64,000 nt of DNA from Tubulanus polymorphus (GCF_964204645.1 NC_134031.1:9274501-9338500); one strand, 5' to 3'. Shown: positions 22,441 to 33,472, counted from the stretch's first letter. The notes: generated by a model from the letters alone, not told the origin. Numbers and translations are program-made.

Positions 22441-23091
22441 TTAGATATTTCTCAAATTCCTTTCAGCATCATGTATTTAAACCGTAGGTCGCTAAATAAA
22501 CATATTGTTGATATCCGTGCCGATGATAATCTTTTGGCATCTCATTATATGTGCTGAAAGCCGCTTTTGTCATTTTGACAACGAAATAATGTCATCCTTG
22601 ATTGGATTTTTCAATACAGATTTGACGAATCTACTAAAGGTATTTACCACCCTTATAGAGGTCTTGTTGTCTATAGCAGACTGGCCTTCACAAATACACC
22701 TGTGATACTGAGAAATAATCAAGTAGAAGCTGTACTGTTTAAAGTCCATGTTATGGATAAACATGTCCTGGTATGTGGGGTATACAGATCATCAAATGCA
22801 CTAAATGCCCACATGTCTTGCCTTGCCCAAGAAATAAACAAAATCATAAATTCAGTAGACTATCTGATTGTCGTAGGTGATTTGAACATTAATTGGCAAG
22901 ATTCTGTTAATCATAAGAGAGTATACTCCTGGTTCTCTACATTAGATTTAAAACAGATTCAACATGAAGTAACCACAGACTATGGAACAAATATTGACTT
23001 ATTTCTAACGACGTCACCAGAAAACATCAAATGTCGAGTACTTGTATGCTACTTTTCTGACCATAAACCAGTTGTATTAGATGTTAGATAA
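22441..23091 (+). pseudogene. Helentron AP-endonuclease-like (EEP) domain
   Basis: The segment at about 22441-22560 contains FSIMYLNRRSLNKHIVDIR, the start of an endonuclease/exonuclease/phosphatase fold. 22702-23091 encodes VCGVYRSSNA, the metal-binding VVGDLNINW, TNIDLFLTT and YFSDHKPVVLDV (SDH). A C-terminal AP-endonuclease fused to RepHel is the established difference between Helentrons and canonical Helitrons. A frameshift near 22555-22700 separates the two parts. The active-site Asp, Asn and His are visible. Confidence 0.85.
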
Positions 23092-23219
23092 ATGATAGTC
23101 TAATGGTCAAAAAACAGTATTTCAAATTTATAAGGAATTTTTCAGTTGTAAATGTCATAATATGAATTATTTTCCACTTCTCTGGTAAACTTATACATTC
23201 CATGTTTCTTCTATTGTAG

Positions 23220-23612
23220 ATGCCTACCATTAGTAAACTTTTGGAGGACAAGTCCAACACCAGTGCACCTTACTCGAAATGTATAAGAGTCAAGATCATA
23301 AAACTACTGCAAGATAAAATGTCTGTTGCAGATTCAACAGGATGTATGAAATTTATGCTACATTGTCAAGAAAAATGTGCAAGCCTCAAAGAAAATCAAG
23401 GACTTCTCAAAAATTACAAATTCCGTTATGGAGTGGGTTCTATTGTGGAAGACACGGTGATTGGACAAACATCTGTACCTGAAGTACCAGCAGATATCGA
23501 GAAAAGAACCACTTTGTTAATAGATCCACCTTCATCACCGACAGTGCAAATTTCAGTAGCAAAAGGAAGTCCAGTGAAGTCTAAGGTGACAGTCCATGGA
23601 ACTGTTGTTCAG
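23220..23612 (+). CDS. OB-fold (RPA-like) gene, exon with first OB fold
   Basis: Acceptor CTTCTATTGTAG sits directly before ATG at 23220, and donor CAG|GTATGC follows 23612. The exon is 131 codons, phase 0 at both ends. CIRVKIIKLLQDKMSVADST, then MKFMLHC, YKFRYGVGSI and GQTSVPEVP, resembles a single-stranded-DNA-binding OB fold of the RPA type. It lies 130 bp past the Helentron endonuclease on the same strand. RPA-like genes are carried by some Helitrons, so this may be an accessory gene of the element rather than a host gene. Confidence 0.55.
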
Positions 23613-23629
23613 GTATGCTAGGTATAATA

Positions 23630-24300
23630 CCCAATACCCGTATTCAATTAGTGAAATCTATATCTCCACGTCCTCTCGGCTATAACCAAGCTAAGCGTTC
23701 ACGCTAGGAAATTATTCGCGGCCTATTCGCGTATTTTCTGTAGTGTGAATGCAGATTTGGCGCTTAGCTAGCCGCGTATTTGCATCCTTGTAGTACTCTA
23801 CACTCTACGGCACCAGCGAAGTACGGTACTATAAGCACAGAATCTCGTGTGAACTCGGCTATAAAGCTAGAGGCACATGAGTGTATCTTAGCGCCCAATC
23901 GCGACAATTTAGGTTTCCAGCGACTTTATACACCTAATTATGAACAGTCACACATAGCAAACGAAGCATTTTTTAAATTCAATCGCTCAACAAAGTACAT
24001 TGATTACACGCAGACAACCAAATTTGTAAACAAACTGATCACCCGCATAAATAATCTGCCAAAAATATCAGATATGATACAGGCAATTCGTCGTGTGGTT
24101 GAGTCCGCCAATGAAATCGCCGTCACTGAACAGACATACAGCTGATTTTGTTGGGCGATTTATAAATTTGCCACTATCAGGCAAAGTAATATGCTTGTGT
24201 GCCCCTACCTTAATAGAGTGGCTTACCGTAACAACAATAACCACAGATAGCGCCTACACAAACATTTTACAGTGTTTGCATGTTACCTAATGTGTCTTCA
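23630..24300. other. Intron-located segment with an unassigned 121-codon open frame
   Basis: Between two OB-fold exons. Base composition is less AT-rich than the exons. The frame 23780-24145 (plus) encodes FNRSTKYIDYTQTTKFVNKL and a helical SDMIQAIRRVVES, with no family I recognise. It could be a gene fragment brought in by the Helentron. Confidence 0.35.
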
Positions 24301-24350
24301 TTTGTTACATACATATTCAAACCATGCTTATTTTTTTAAATGTTTTATAG

Positions 24351-24566
24351 GATGAGTTGCCACGTACAGCTTTGTGTGGCCCCTCTGAAATACCAATTCG
24401 TACCATAACTATCCAAAATGAATCTGGAGACGTTGATGTAACATTATGAAGACAATTTTCCAAGACTGATATCGCGACAGGAAATCATGTTCTGTTTAAA
24501 AACCTTACTTTATCTTCTTTTAACCAAAAACCTGTTCTAGCTACTACCGGAGCTTCATCATTCGAG
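24351..24566 (+). pseudogene. OB-fold (RPA-like) gene, second exon with in-frame TGA
   Basis: Acceptor TGTTTTATAG precedes 24351; donor GAG|GTAAGT follows 24566. It is 72 codons, phase 0 to 0, so it joins the first exon in frame. IPIRTITIQNESGDVDVTL is followed by TGA where an OB fold would be expected to have Trp (TGG), then NHVLFKNLTLSSF. This single nonsense change suggests decay, or an allele. Confidence 0.55.
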
Positions 24567-24616
24567 GTAAGTTTTTTTCTACTTTTGTGACTAAAGGTCA
24601 CTAACTAACGGGAGTG

Positions 24617-24645
24617 GCGCGTTTATATACGTATGTATATAAACG
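24617..24645. repeat. Short near-perfect palindrome
   Basis: GCGTTTATATAC-GTAT-GTATATAAACGC. It would form a 12-bp-arm hairpin. Function unknown. Confidence 0.7.
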
Positions 24646-24678
24646 CATATTCGGGTGAAGGTTAGATTGATTTGAGCT

Positions 24679-25096
24679 CAGGGATGAGATGCAGTGAAAA
24701 AAGGTGAACATTTCTCAAAAGTACATTTTTGTATTAAAAATATGAAAATTTTGAAAACTATGGAAATTTTTTTGAAATTTCTTGTCATCAGAAAAAGTAT
24801 TTTATATGTCCTTTGTGAAAAATTCTGTTTTTTTATATGAAAAATGCATCCTCCTGGCAGGAATTCGGACCTGAAGGCATCATGACTCACCATTGTATGA
24901 AACCCTGCCACACTAGCCCGTAGTTACATGTACCTGCACATTTAGGCTAGTGTGATAGGGTTTTGTGTCATGGCTGAGACTAGCGATACCATCGGGTTCA
25001 TATCCCTGCCAAGGGAGGATGAAAATAAGATTGAAAAATCCTGAGTTTTAGAAATAGGCAATGTGATAATTTCAGAATCTTGCATCTCATCCCTAA
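24679..25096. mobile_element. About 420-bp fold-back element in the intron
   Basis: Left arm: CAGGGATGAGATGCA (24679) ... GCATCCTCC ... CCCTGCCACACTAGCC. The right arm is its inverted copy: GGCTAGTGTGATAGGG ... GGGAGGATG ... TGCATCTCATCCCT (to 25096). The centre is about 24930. The arms are imperfect (a short unmatched stretch near 24700-24830). No coding sequence. Confidence 0.7.
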
Positions 25097-25677
25097 CAAC
25101 ATACATTTCTCTTACTGGGTAAAATACATATTGAACACTAAACCTCGCCACATACATAGCCAAGTTTTGGGTAACTTATACATAAAATAAATATTTTCTA
25201 ACTTAATTTATTTCGTTATCCTAAAACTATCCTGTATATCATTGTCTCAATTTTAAACACTACTTGAATTTCTGTGTTCTCGCTGACGTCAATACTCTTT
25301 ATATTCTGTCACACTGACCGCTTTACTAGGTCAAACCTTTCCAGTTTAGTCCATTACCAGTTAATTCCAAATGCCAAAATAGGCAATTAGAACTTAGGCC
25401 AGGATCAACAGATCCAAGTGTGTGGTGTATACACATTGAACAAGTATCGTTCTTCTCTGCAACTTAGGTTTCTAAAACCAATGCATTAGTCTATTCGGTG
25501 CAAACTTTTATCAATCTGCATAATGATTACCAGCTCCGATAATGCCATTATGAAATTACCCTGTTCCCTAGATTGCACTTATGCATCGCAAATTGAAAGA
25601 TGGTTGATACTAAAATTGTTGAATATTGCTATAACTTAACTTCTTGGATTTCAATGCTTTTTTGATTATCTTTGTAG

Positions 25678-25767
25678 AAGACTGAACCTCCTACTATTCG
25701 TAAGAAAATTGTTCTCCATGCTGTAAAAGTTGAGGCAGACGACTATATTGCATTCCTTGCCCAGTGT
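25678..25767 (+). CDS. OB-fold (RPA-like) gene, third exon (partial)
   Basis: Acceptor CTTTGTAG precedes 25678. The frame (phase 0, matching the previous donor) encodes IRKKIVLHAVKVEADDY and IAFLAQC, resembling the start of an RPA large-subunit C-terminal fold with the first zinc-binding Cys. The 3' limit is uncertain; CGG|GTCTGT near 25773 could be a donor. Confidence 0.4.
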
Positions 25768-25769
25768 GT

Positions 25770-26300
25770 CCGGGTCTGTTGGCGATCAAATCGGTCATTA
25801 AATCGCCCACTGTGTCCTCAATTGTTAAGTTTTATGCAGTTTTATTTTTATACACAGATGTTTGAAAGATAACAATCTAAAAAATCTTATATATCTACAA
25901 ATGATCACCTTTCTTTTCTTAAATTCCTTCTAGTCAAGCATTCTAAGAAGTGCCACTTTTTATCCTGTCATTCTGTTTTCTAAGAGGACTTTGTTCCCTA
26001 TCAGGGGCAATTCATTAAATATGTGTGCATCTAGCAGCTGAAGGAGAGAAATTTGTTAATTGGAGGTTTCATAAAATAACCCAAATCTTCCTATGCACAT
26101 GTATTAACCTAAAAACTTCAAAGATGGCGCTCAATGTTGCACTTTTATAATGTGAGAAACAAAATGAATTTGAATTTCGTAAATGTGGTAACAGTCTGCC
26201 AGCAACAATTTGCCTCCATTTGTGTAACTTTCGAAGTCTAGCCAGTTTTGTCAAATTTATTACATAAGCTAAACACAATCGAACGTCCTGTTTTAAAGTT
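25770..26300. other. No further exon recognised
   Basis: AT-rich; the remainder of the OB-fold gene was not found. Confidence 0.4.
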
Positions 26301-26305
26301 TCTTT

Positions 26306-27868
26306 CTAGTTTGATATTGCTATAGTTAATGACAGCGGGCAATGATCTGAATGTACAGTGAAGTCTTCAACTTTCATACATACAATCTGTTCGATGATAC
26401 CTTCACTACAGATAAAATAGTCTACTGTACTGCACCCATTATATTTGAAGCAAGTTGGTTTTCCAAATAAATCTCCCAATACCCGACCATTCAATATTCT
26501 GAGGTTCATTACATATCTCGACTACTAGTCGGTTTGAGCAGTGACTTATTCGGTAAGTCATTCCTGATGTCAGTCATAGCGGCCATGACATCATCACGTA
26601 GGTAACCGATCGATTGATCAATGGAGTTCGCAACGGTCACTATATCCTCGCCCACACTTAGACAGATATCCTGAATCTAAGCATTTCATTGGTTCTGCTT
26701 TACAGAGTTCGCGATAGTACCACTCTGTAGACTCTCAAAGCATTGTATGAGGGTACTCGCGGTATTCGCTAACCCATGTTGCTGGAGACATACGCCTTCC
26801 GTTCGCCTTTGAAGACTCTACATTCTCTAGTAATAGTTGTGACTCTGCAATTAGCGTGCGAATGTTCTCTTGGATGACAAGATTGTCATCAGAGATCTTG
26901 TCCACCGATTGAACCAGGTGGTCCAAAGGTGGAACCATACGTACGACAGAGTTCTCCATGTTCTTAACAATATCCACCAAGGAGCCGCACAGAGGGCATT
27001 CATTGTTGGGCTGTCGCCTCCCTGATTTGGATGTTTCTTTTCTGGCGGTTGGGTTGGTTTTCTGCCGATTACGGTTGTCGGATATACATTTGTTTCAATG
27101 CTTATTTCGACCTCTGTCATCGCTGTGATGGCATCGCTGCCAGTGGTGAGTTCATCTGACCCCATAAGGACGCTCGTCGAGTCTTGAGGTAGAAGCCGGA
27201 AGGAAATCTGCTTTTTCGGCATCGATCTCCTCAGTTGAAATCAGAGGGGTGTCTAATTTTTCTACATCGATCTCCCCGGAATGTGATGCTTGAACAGTTT
27301 CTATCTGCTGGAAATTAGTTATAGTTCCGTTGGGCGCAGCAGTTTTCTCGGCATAACATTCTATCTACTAAGTCGAGTAGAATCGGAAACTCGTTTTCGG
27401 CCCACATGTCAGTACAGTTCCCTTGAACGGTTATCGTGTGGGTTTTTGGATACACGCGTGTATAGTGAAAATGGAATTGTTACCATAACCGTTTGCTGAG
27501 ACATGCACAATCACATCATCGATCACATCATCAACGCTAACGGTGTCCGTTCAGTCACAGATGAACTCCTCGGAATCGCCCAAGTTAATGTAATACCTCT
27601 GGAGCAACGCAAGCAACCAAAGGTACATACGTTCACCGTTCGATTTTAACGCAATCATACGAGCCGCAGGTGTATATAGATCAGAGTTAATTTTCTCAAA
27701 TGGTGCTTTGCTAGCTTTACCTTTCGATTTGCATGGCTTGCTAGGAATAAGTTCCCTATATTTAAACATATCTTCCTTCTCGGCGTCAGAGAGTTCTTTC
27801 TGGTTGCAATCCAGTGTTTTAAGAAGCCGCAACATATTGTTTGGTTTCGACAAACCATTGTCCGCCAT
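26306..27868 (-). pseudogene. Non-LTR retrotransposon remnant: ORF1-like frame and endonuclease end
   Basis: ORF1 starts at the ATG at 27868 (MADNGLSKPNN...), with a lysine-rich segment and helices. After frameshifts it gives NNECPLCGSL (CxxC) and, at 26735-26980, a coiled-coil-like SVDKISDDNLVIQENIRTLI. 26306-26509 encodes the end of an AP-endonuclease: RILNGRVLGDLFGKPTCF, STVDYFICS and VHSDHCPLSL with the catalytic SDH. The DNA between (ORF2 start and endonuclease N-terminus) is deleted. Related to the LINE families elsewhere in this window. Confidence 0.7.
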
Positions 27869-27974
27869 GTTGGATTCCTCTGTTCCTCACCACGGACGTA
27901 ATACAGAAACGTTTTGAAAGGGAATGACTCGCTTATTCCGATGCAAAATACCGTATATCCACGCTGTCGTTAGT

Positions 27975-28235
27975 ATTCCATTGATTAATACACTCAGCGT
28001 CTGGATATCTTCCCAGTCGGTTCCTGAACTTCGCTGAAAAAGCTGAAACGCTGAAAATAATTCGCTGAAATTTCAGCGTTTTTCGGGAATTCCCGAAAAA
28101 CGCTGAAATCGTGCTAGGAACCGACGATACACGTTTTGAAAATTTTTCCGGGCCCGATGTCTGCTGCTGGGACCTAAACCGTGCTTTAGTCGTTACCGAT
28201 TTTTTCGGGTTATAGAGATACGCCTACAAGGTCGT
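27975..28235 (+). repeat. Repeat, left member of an inverted pair
   Basis: Contains iterated CGCTGAAA/TTTCAGCG and a palindromic core TTTTTCGGGAATTCCCGAAAAA. It is flanked by TTCCTGAACTTCGCTGAAAA on one side and CGATACACGTTTTGAAAATT on the other. An inverted partner occupies 29930-30195. Confidence 0.75.
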
Positions 28236-29929
28236 TGTCTTCGGCTCCCTTCAACATTTTCAACTGGCATCAGACCACAATTAATAGGTTAGTAGCTTGA
28301 AAATGCGTATGGCCGGACCATAGTAGCTAGAGTGAAGAAGAGGTCCCCATAAATGTTGCCATAATTTCGGCAAATGAGATAGTGGTCTGAACTCAACTTT
28401 TGATCGATTGATGGAGGACCTCATTTCCTTGACAAGAAGAGCCGGATTCTTCAGTTGAATCAGGAGGAACAATAATTGTTCAGGACAAACTGTATAACAT
28501 GATACTTGCTAGCCAAAAATTAGTTCAAACTGCAGTTCCAAAAACTACCATCGTGCTTCCCCAAAATGGAAAATAAATAAATAATATTTTACTTTCATTT
28601 GTCTGTGCATCATGATATAAATTGTTGTTATTGTTTTATGTGCATGTATGTACCCTTATGAGCTAACAATGAAGTTTTCACTTCATTTGAATAAATTCTT
28701 AACTACAGTAATTCTAATTCTCAATTGTTTTTATTATTGTTTGGTAATTCCTTGCAACTTCTCATTTCCACGTTTCATACTAAGGTCGTTTCAGGGTCGT
28801 CCCCGGGTAGAGGTCAAAACTTGGTTTACTTTCTCAAGTTGCTGGAGACTACCATCTGCATTCATACCTCGATTTGTCTGGCCTATGAGAGTCGAACAAC
28901 ATTTTCCCATACACAGGCTTGGCTTTAGTGTAGATGAAGGCTAGGCACTGCACATTGTTGATTAACTGGAACTCTAAACTCTCAAAATAAAACGAGTCAA
29001 CAAGAAAGATCCAATAATTGAACGTTTATCTAACTATATTAATTAACAGCTTAAGTTATACGTTATACATTATACACAAAAGAAATCAGTTCTACATTTT
29101 ATCCGAATCAAGCGTTAAAGCCACAGATTCGCTTAGCTTGGGCTTGAATTCTGGTTCCATTGCTTGGTATTCTATTGAAATCCCCTTTGTTACCTCGGAA
29201 TATCGCTTAGCTTTTAAAGACTACAAATTTGGTCCCAGGAAAAAACCAAGGCGGGGTACATCAGCTGTCGACTTATTTTTCTCTGGTTGAATCAAGTTAT
29301 AACTGAAATAGCGTTCGTTTTATTTTATTTTTTAAAATTGTGTCGTTTAGGTATCCCTGCTGCAAATTTCACAGTTGAAGTTCACTGGTGGCATCTGATT
29401 GCATGAAATATAATCACTGCTGCTACAAGAAGTCTTTTCTCGGTATCTGCATGTCCATCTTAGCAAATCAACTTGAATTGGTCCATGATTCCTCCTTTTA
29501 TAGATAGTCTAAAAATAATAATAATTGATGCATCTTTCTAACAGATGCTATGTCATTTCTTTAACAAAACCTGATGATTTTCTCATCACAGCAAATAAAT
29601 AATTTGCAATTGTTAAATCTATTATTCCATGCGCACTATGAATTAAAAAGAAATTAAGTAAGATCCCTTTTGTCCAAAAGCCGCATCATCATTATAACTA
29701 GCTATCAAATTTAACTTACCTCCAGTCTCCAACAGAGAACACCACAGTCGCCCATCGTCATGTGTGACGTGTTGACAAAAGAAAAGTGGTTCTCCTAATC
29801 ATATTTTATATACATTGAAATGTTCAAATACGATTTTTTCGTCTTGTAGAAGTAAACCACATTCTTGGAATATTGGACATAGTGTTTGAAGTTGGCTTGT
29901 GCGGTTGTGATAGGGTAATGATACATACT
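28236..29929. other. 1.7-kb segment between inverted repeats, no assigned gene
   Basis: Holds several short open frames, for example one ending at 29290 with KDYKFGPRKKPRRGTSAV, but no recognisable domain, consistent splice structure or transposase. With its flanking inverted repeats it may be one composite mobile unit. Confidence 0.4.
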
Positions 29930-30195
29930 GTTTATGCATGTCTCTATAACCAAAAATTAGGTAGAGACAAAAGCAAAGGTTCAGGACTCGGCAGCGGTCC
30001 CGGACCGGAAAAAATTCAAAGCGTGTATTGTCGGTTCCTAGCACGATTTCAGCGTTTTTCGGGAATTCCCTGAAATTTCAGCGTTTTTCGAAAATTCCCT
30101 GAAATATCAGCGTTTTCTTTTCGGCATTTCAGCGTTTCAGTGTTTCAGCTTTTTCAGCAAAGTTCAGGAACCGCTTCCCAGTATCGTATTTTATC
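29930..30195 (-). repeat. Repeat, right member of the inverted pair
   Basis: The inverted counterpart of 27975-28235, with TTTTTCGGGAATTCCCTGAAA-type units and AAAGTTCAGGAACCG at its outer edge. The arms diverge moderately, and this copy carries extra TTTCAGCG iterations. Confidence 0.75.
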
Positions 30196-30244
30196 GGTTA
30201 TTGTTCCACTTATTTACGATGCGATTCTAATACACCGTCAGTCG

Positions 30245-30795
30245 CCGGAAGTCCGCATGGATTTATATAAAACTTATGAAACGAAACGAAAATTTTTATT
30301 TTTGATGGATTTCCAATGTATTTTTGAAATCTTCGTGTTTTCTATAATAAATAATGAAATAATAAATTCTAGTTAAGAAAAATGTGAATTAGTGTTGATT
30401 TTTTTAATTTGTTTCAATTTCGTCGTTTCGTTTCGTTAGTTTGTGTTGTTGTCCTGGCCTCAGTCCACAGGTGCCAGCACCCTCCACAAATTTTCAAAAT
30501 GGCCGCCGTTGAATCGACAGAAATTAACTCTCACTTGACGACCAATTTGCACATGGATTAAGATCGTCAGGTGAGGTGTTATAGGTATCAAACGAACTAC
30601 GAATCTGTCGTGCATCGATTACAACAAAAATTAGACGGATACCTCAAAAGACCAGAAAATGCCAGGCAAATTACTCGTGAGCCAAATTGACTCACGAAGA
30701 TTGCTTACAAAAATGACCTTCCCATTCCTGACTGTGGTTTGTGAAAATATCCGATGGTGAAACTAAACCACAGACAGGTTAATACTGACTAGGGA
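30245..30795 (+). repeat. About 550-bp interspersed repeat, plus-oriented copy
   Basis: The inverted counterpart of 7138-7660, aligned end to end with small indels. It ends at AATACTGACTAGGG, only about 80 bp before the BBLN exon, so it sits in that gene's intron. Confidence 0.8.
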
Positions 30796-30877
30796 TGCCC
30801 CTGCGTAGATCTCAATTGTTGGTTAAATGCCAATCCTGTTTTTATCAAAATTGACTTCATTTTCCATATCGTTTCAG

Positions 30878-31086
30878 AATATATGAATCTTAACAGCGCA
30901 TTGGATGATCTGAATACCTGTTTGGACTCGTTAGAAGAGAAAAATGATACGCTATTTGCTGAATTAGAAAATCTTTTGCAGGACAGCCGCACTGCACGTG
31001 AACAACTGGAGAAAAGTCAATCTGCACAGGCTATCAAACAGAAAAATCCTAATATTGAGTACAATGTTGAAAGAAATCTGGAATAA
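30878..31086 (+). CDS. BBLN: Bublin coiled-coil protein (UPF0184 family), last exon
   Basis: Acceptor GTTTCAG ends at 30877. The exon encodes EYMNLNSALDDLNTCLDSLE followed by EKNDTLFAELENLLQDSR and a polar tail, stop at 31086. The pattern E-Y-x2-x-N-x2-L-D-x2-N-x-CLDxLEEKND is the conserved coiled-coil core of animal BBLN/C9orf16, a short cytoplasmic protein linked to intermediate-filament organisation. The upstream exon, giving the N-terminus and the first base of the Glu codon, was not identified; a repeat fills the adjacent intron. A stop codon and only 59 bp separate it from the next gene. Confidence 0.85.
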
Positions 31087-31145
31087 TTAATTTAGATCAT
31101 AATTTTAGTTTAAGACGTGAATTGAATTTGAGGCATTTTGTAGAC

Positions 31146-31757
31146 ATGCCTGAATCATATATATCAAATCTGGGCTCAGTAGATGTACTAACTCAACTGA
31201 AGAAACATTTACTTCTTCTAAAAAAGCTGAATGTTCTTTGGAATGACTCTGTTGTTGGAACGTTGCAGAGTGTAGGTGTAATTGTGAACTTAGGTGAACA
31301 GCTTAATTGCGTCCGAACAATTGATTTTAATTCTTCTCCATTAAATAAGTTCCCGGAATCAAAGGAGGCTATTTTTGGTAAAATTATTGACGCTCTCAAT
31401 GAGCATCTTTCAAATATTTCACAGACTTTGAAGAAATTGGTTGTAGATTTTTGTGCATTTGAAAAACATCATTTGAAACTCATGACATCCATTTCACGGG
31501 CAGGAATCTGTTTGTCTACACTCATGCAGAGAACCGCAACATGGCCATCGATTGTAGACATGATTTCTTGGATTGATGAAGTTGTTGAATTTTATAGAGA
31601 TGATGTATGTAAAAAACAATTTGTTCTGGATAATGTAAATTTTGAAAATTGTACCACATTGACAAACATTGACCATGTTTGGAGGAACAATGTTCAATTT
31701 TTTAATTATGTCGATGAAATTTTGTTAAAATCCGCATTTTTTGTTGATGAATTGTAA
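31146..31757 (+). CDS. AIRIM: AFG2-interacting ribosome maturation factor (C1orf109 family), complete ORF
   Basis: The open frame could begin at a TTG at 31122, but the first ATG is at 31146, giving 203 residues, matching the usual family length. Recognisable are LKKHLLLLKKLNVLWNDSV near the N-terminus and, toward the C-terminus, SIVDMISWIDEVVEFYRDD followed by NVQFFNYVDEILLKSAFF. These correspond to the conserved VADMLEWLxDIExxYR and DILLNVSFF blocks. The vertebrate protein works with AFG2/SPATA5 AAA-ATPase complexes in late pre-60S ribosome maturation. Intronless here, same strand as BBLN. No AATAAA lies between the two genes. Confidence 0.85.
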   Translation: MPESYISNLGSVDVLTQLKKHLLLLKKLNVLWNDSVVGTLQSVGVIVNLGEQLNCVRTIDFNSSPLNKFPESKEAIFGKIIDALNEHLSNISQTLKKLVVDFCAFEKHHLKLMTSISRAGICLSTLMQRTATWPSIVDMISWIDEVVEFYRDDVCKKQFVLDNVNFENCTTLTNIDHVWRNNVQFFNYVDEILLKSAFFVDEL

Positions 31758-31759
31758 TG

Positions 31760-32750
31760 AATAATTATGACTGATTGATTCATCGTCCATATACACGTCC
31801 ATTTTGTTTGACTTCTGTTTCAGTAAAGGTATTGATTTATGGCAATGAATTGAAATGTACATATTTTAGTACCCGGTACTAACAGGTTCAGCTAGTGTAT
31901 ACATACAAATACGTGTGAGTAAGTCGAATATGTGGAGTTAAAGGTACATGTGCTTTCCACAAAAAGGGCACTTACACTTGCTTGATGTCTCGTTTCCCTC
32001 ACAGATGACATATCAGAATCAGCATTTCTCAAAATCTGTTTCTTACCGAAGTCCTTGATTCGTGCTATCTTGAATACGTACATTGGATTTTACAAATGAA
32101 CACAGAAAGATATAACAAGAATTGAGGTCTTGGTTATTCGATGACATTAAATCATGTAGTATAGATTTGCTCGGACTAAACTTAATTAGTTAACATTCTA
32201 ACCGTGTGAATCCCTAGTTTTCGGAATTCTGACATTTTAGGAATTGTGCGCATATAAACGCCGCTTTTCAAATAAAATTTGGAAGTTAAAGATAATTGCA
32301 GTTTTCTAATACGTGAATTCGAGACTGTGGTAGGTTATCACTATAATTGCTATCACACAATTATCCTTCACGATTAAAAGCGTATATAAAGTATCGGGAA
32401 AGGAAACTAACTCCATCCTTTATATTTCAATTCATATTTCGATACAGAATAGCGAACAGTAGGACCTTCTCATTACGAAATAAAAAACAGATTCTCTCCG
32501 TCACCACATCATCAAAATACTGTTTATGGTAACATCCAATTGGCCAGTACTTTAAACACTGCAAAAACAACTCACTGGGGTTTGTTGGGCCAGTAATCGC
32601 AAGCAAAGATCATGCAGTGAACCGACCTAGGTTACAATATTGTAGCCTCGGTCAGTGCCAACAGCTGAATCACACGTTCTATGCAAACCCGCACTGCTAG
32701 GTAGCAATTCCTCTATCATTCCCTTGACCGAAGCATAACCGTTTTTCTTT
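31760..32750. other. Intergenic region downstream of AIRIM
   Basis: No clear exon. A possible polyadenylation signal (AATAAA) lies at about 32271. The short frame 32347-32532 is not supported by any similarity. Confidence 0.4.
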
Positions 32751-32756
32751 TTTCAG

Positions 32757-33085
32757 CTTTACAATTGGTTCCATGAATTTAATAATTCCATTTCCGAATA
32801 ATAATGTGTTCTGTGTGCCTCAATAGATGGGGCCTGCAAGTATCTTGGCTACAATATCAACAGCAATATGGAAACAAATCATTCGAAGGGCCGCTTCGCG
32901 CAAAATATCGCCATATTTCGTATAGACAGTTCGTTCGATGGTGTTGGGGTTACTGTGGAAAAAATAATCGTGTCATCATTCCATCGTGTGTTGTATCTTG
33001 TATTCGCGCTCACTTTCAGATGAGGCAGATGAGGAGAACTCCAACTACAAAAAAAACTTTCGTCTCCCTATTTTGGACTAATTGA
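32757..33085 (+). CDS. P2X7-like intracellular-domain protein, C-terminal exon
   Basis: A strong acceptor (TTTTTCTTTTTTCAG) ends near 32756. The frame from 32804 encodes CSVCLNRWGLQVSWLQYQQQ and then YRQFVRWCWGYCGKNNRVII with PSCVVSCIRAHFQ. This matches the conserved zinc-binding cytoplasmic domain of P2X7-like proteins, common as stand-alone genes in invertebrates. Upstream of 32804 the frame is closed by TAATAA, and the expected residues continue in another frame (NNNVFC), so a 1-base slip exists. AATAAA follows at about 33103. Preceding exons not found; possibly a fragment or pseudogene. Confidence 0.55.
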
Positions 33086-33333
33086 AACGATGTCATTATA
33101 TCAATAAAATACTATTCTACTCCCTATAACAATCGGAATTTGTTGTTCACTTTTGACTCTTTGTAACTCAACACTCTGTCAATGGAAAGGCTTAAAAAAT
33201 TGATACCTTGTTTATCATTTCTATTTCTATCAACCCTGAAAAATACTTCTTCAAATCATGATCAAGCTAACAATAAAAGACCTAGCAGTTTATACTGTAG
33301 AAAGGATTTGATCAAATAATATATCAACAATTA

Positions 33334-33472
33334 CCAGGGCTCGGTTTCATAAAAAAGTTTATCTCAAATTTTTGGTGTAATTGCCATTGGTTACTTCATG
33401 TTTTCAATGAGGACAACAATTCAAAGTTAACCGTTTTAGGCTTAAAACTTTTTTGTGAAACTGGACCCAGGT
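33334..33472. mobile_element. Fold-back MITE
   Basis: CCAGGGCTCGGTTTCATAAAAAAGTTT at 33334 is inverted at the other end (AAACTTTTTTGTGAAACTGG followed by ACCCAGG). Same style of ends as the hairpin at 15224-15341. Confidence 0.6.

Noticed and set aside
31122-31145. AIRIM start at TTG 31122
   Set aside because: Eukaryotic gene; the first ATG (31146) gives the family's normal length.
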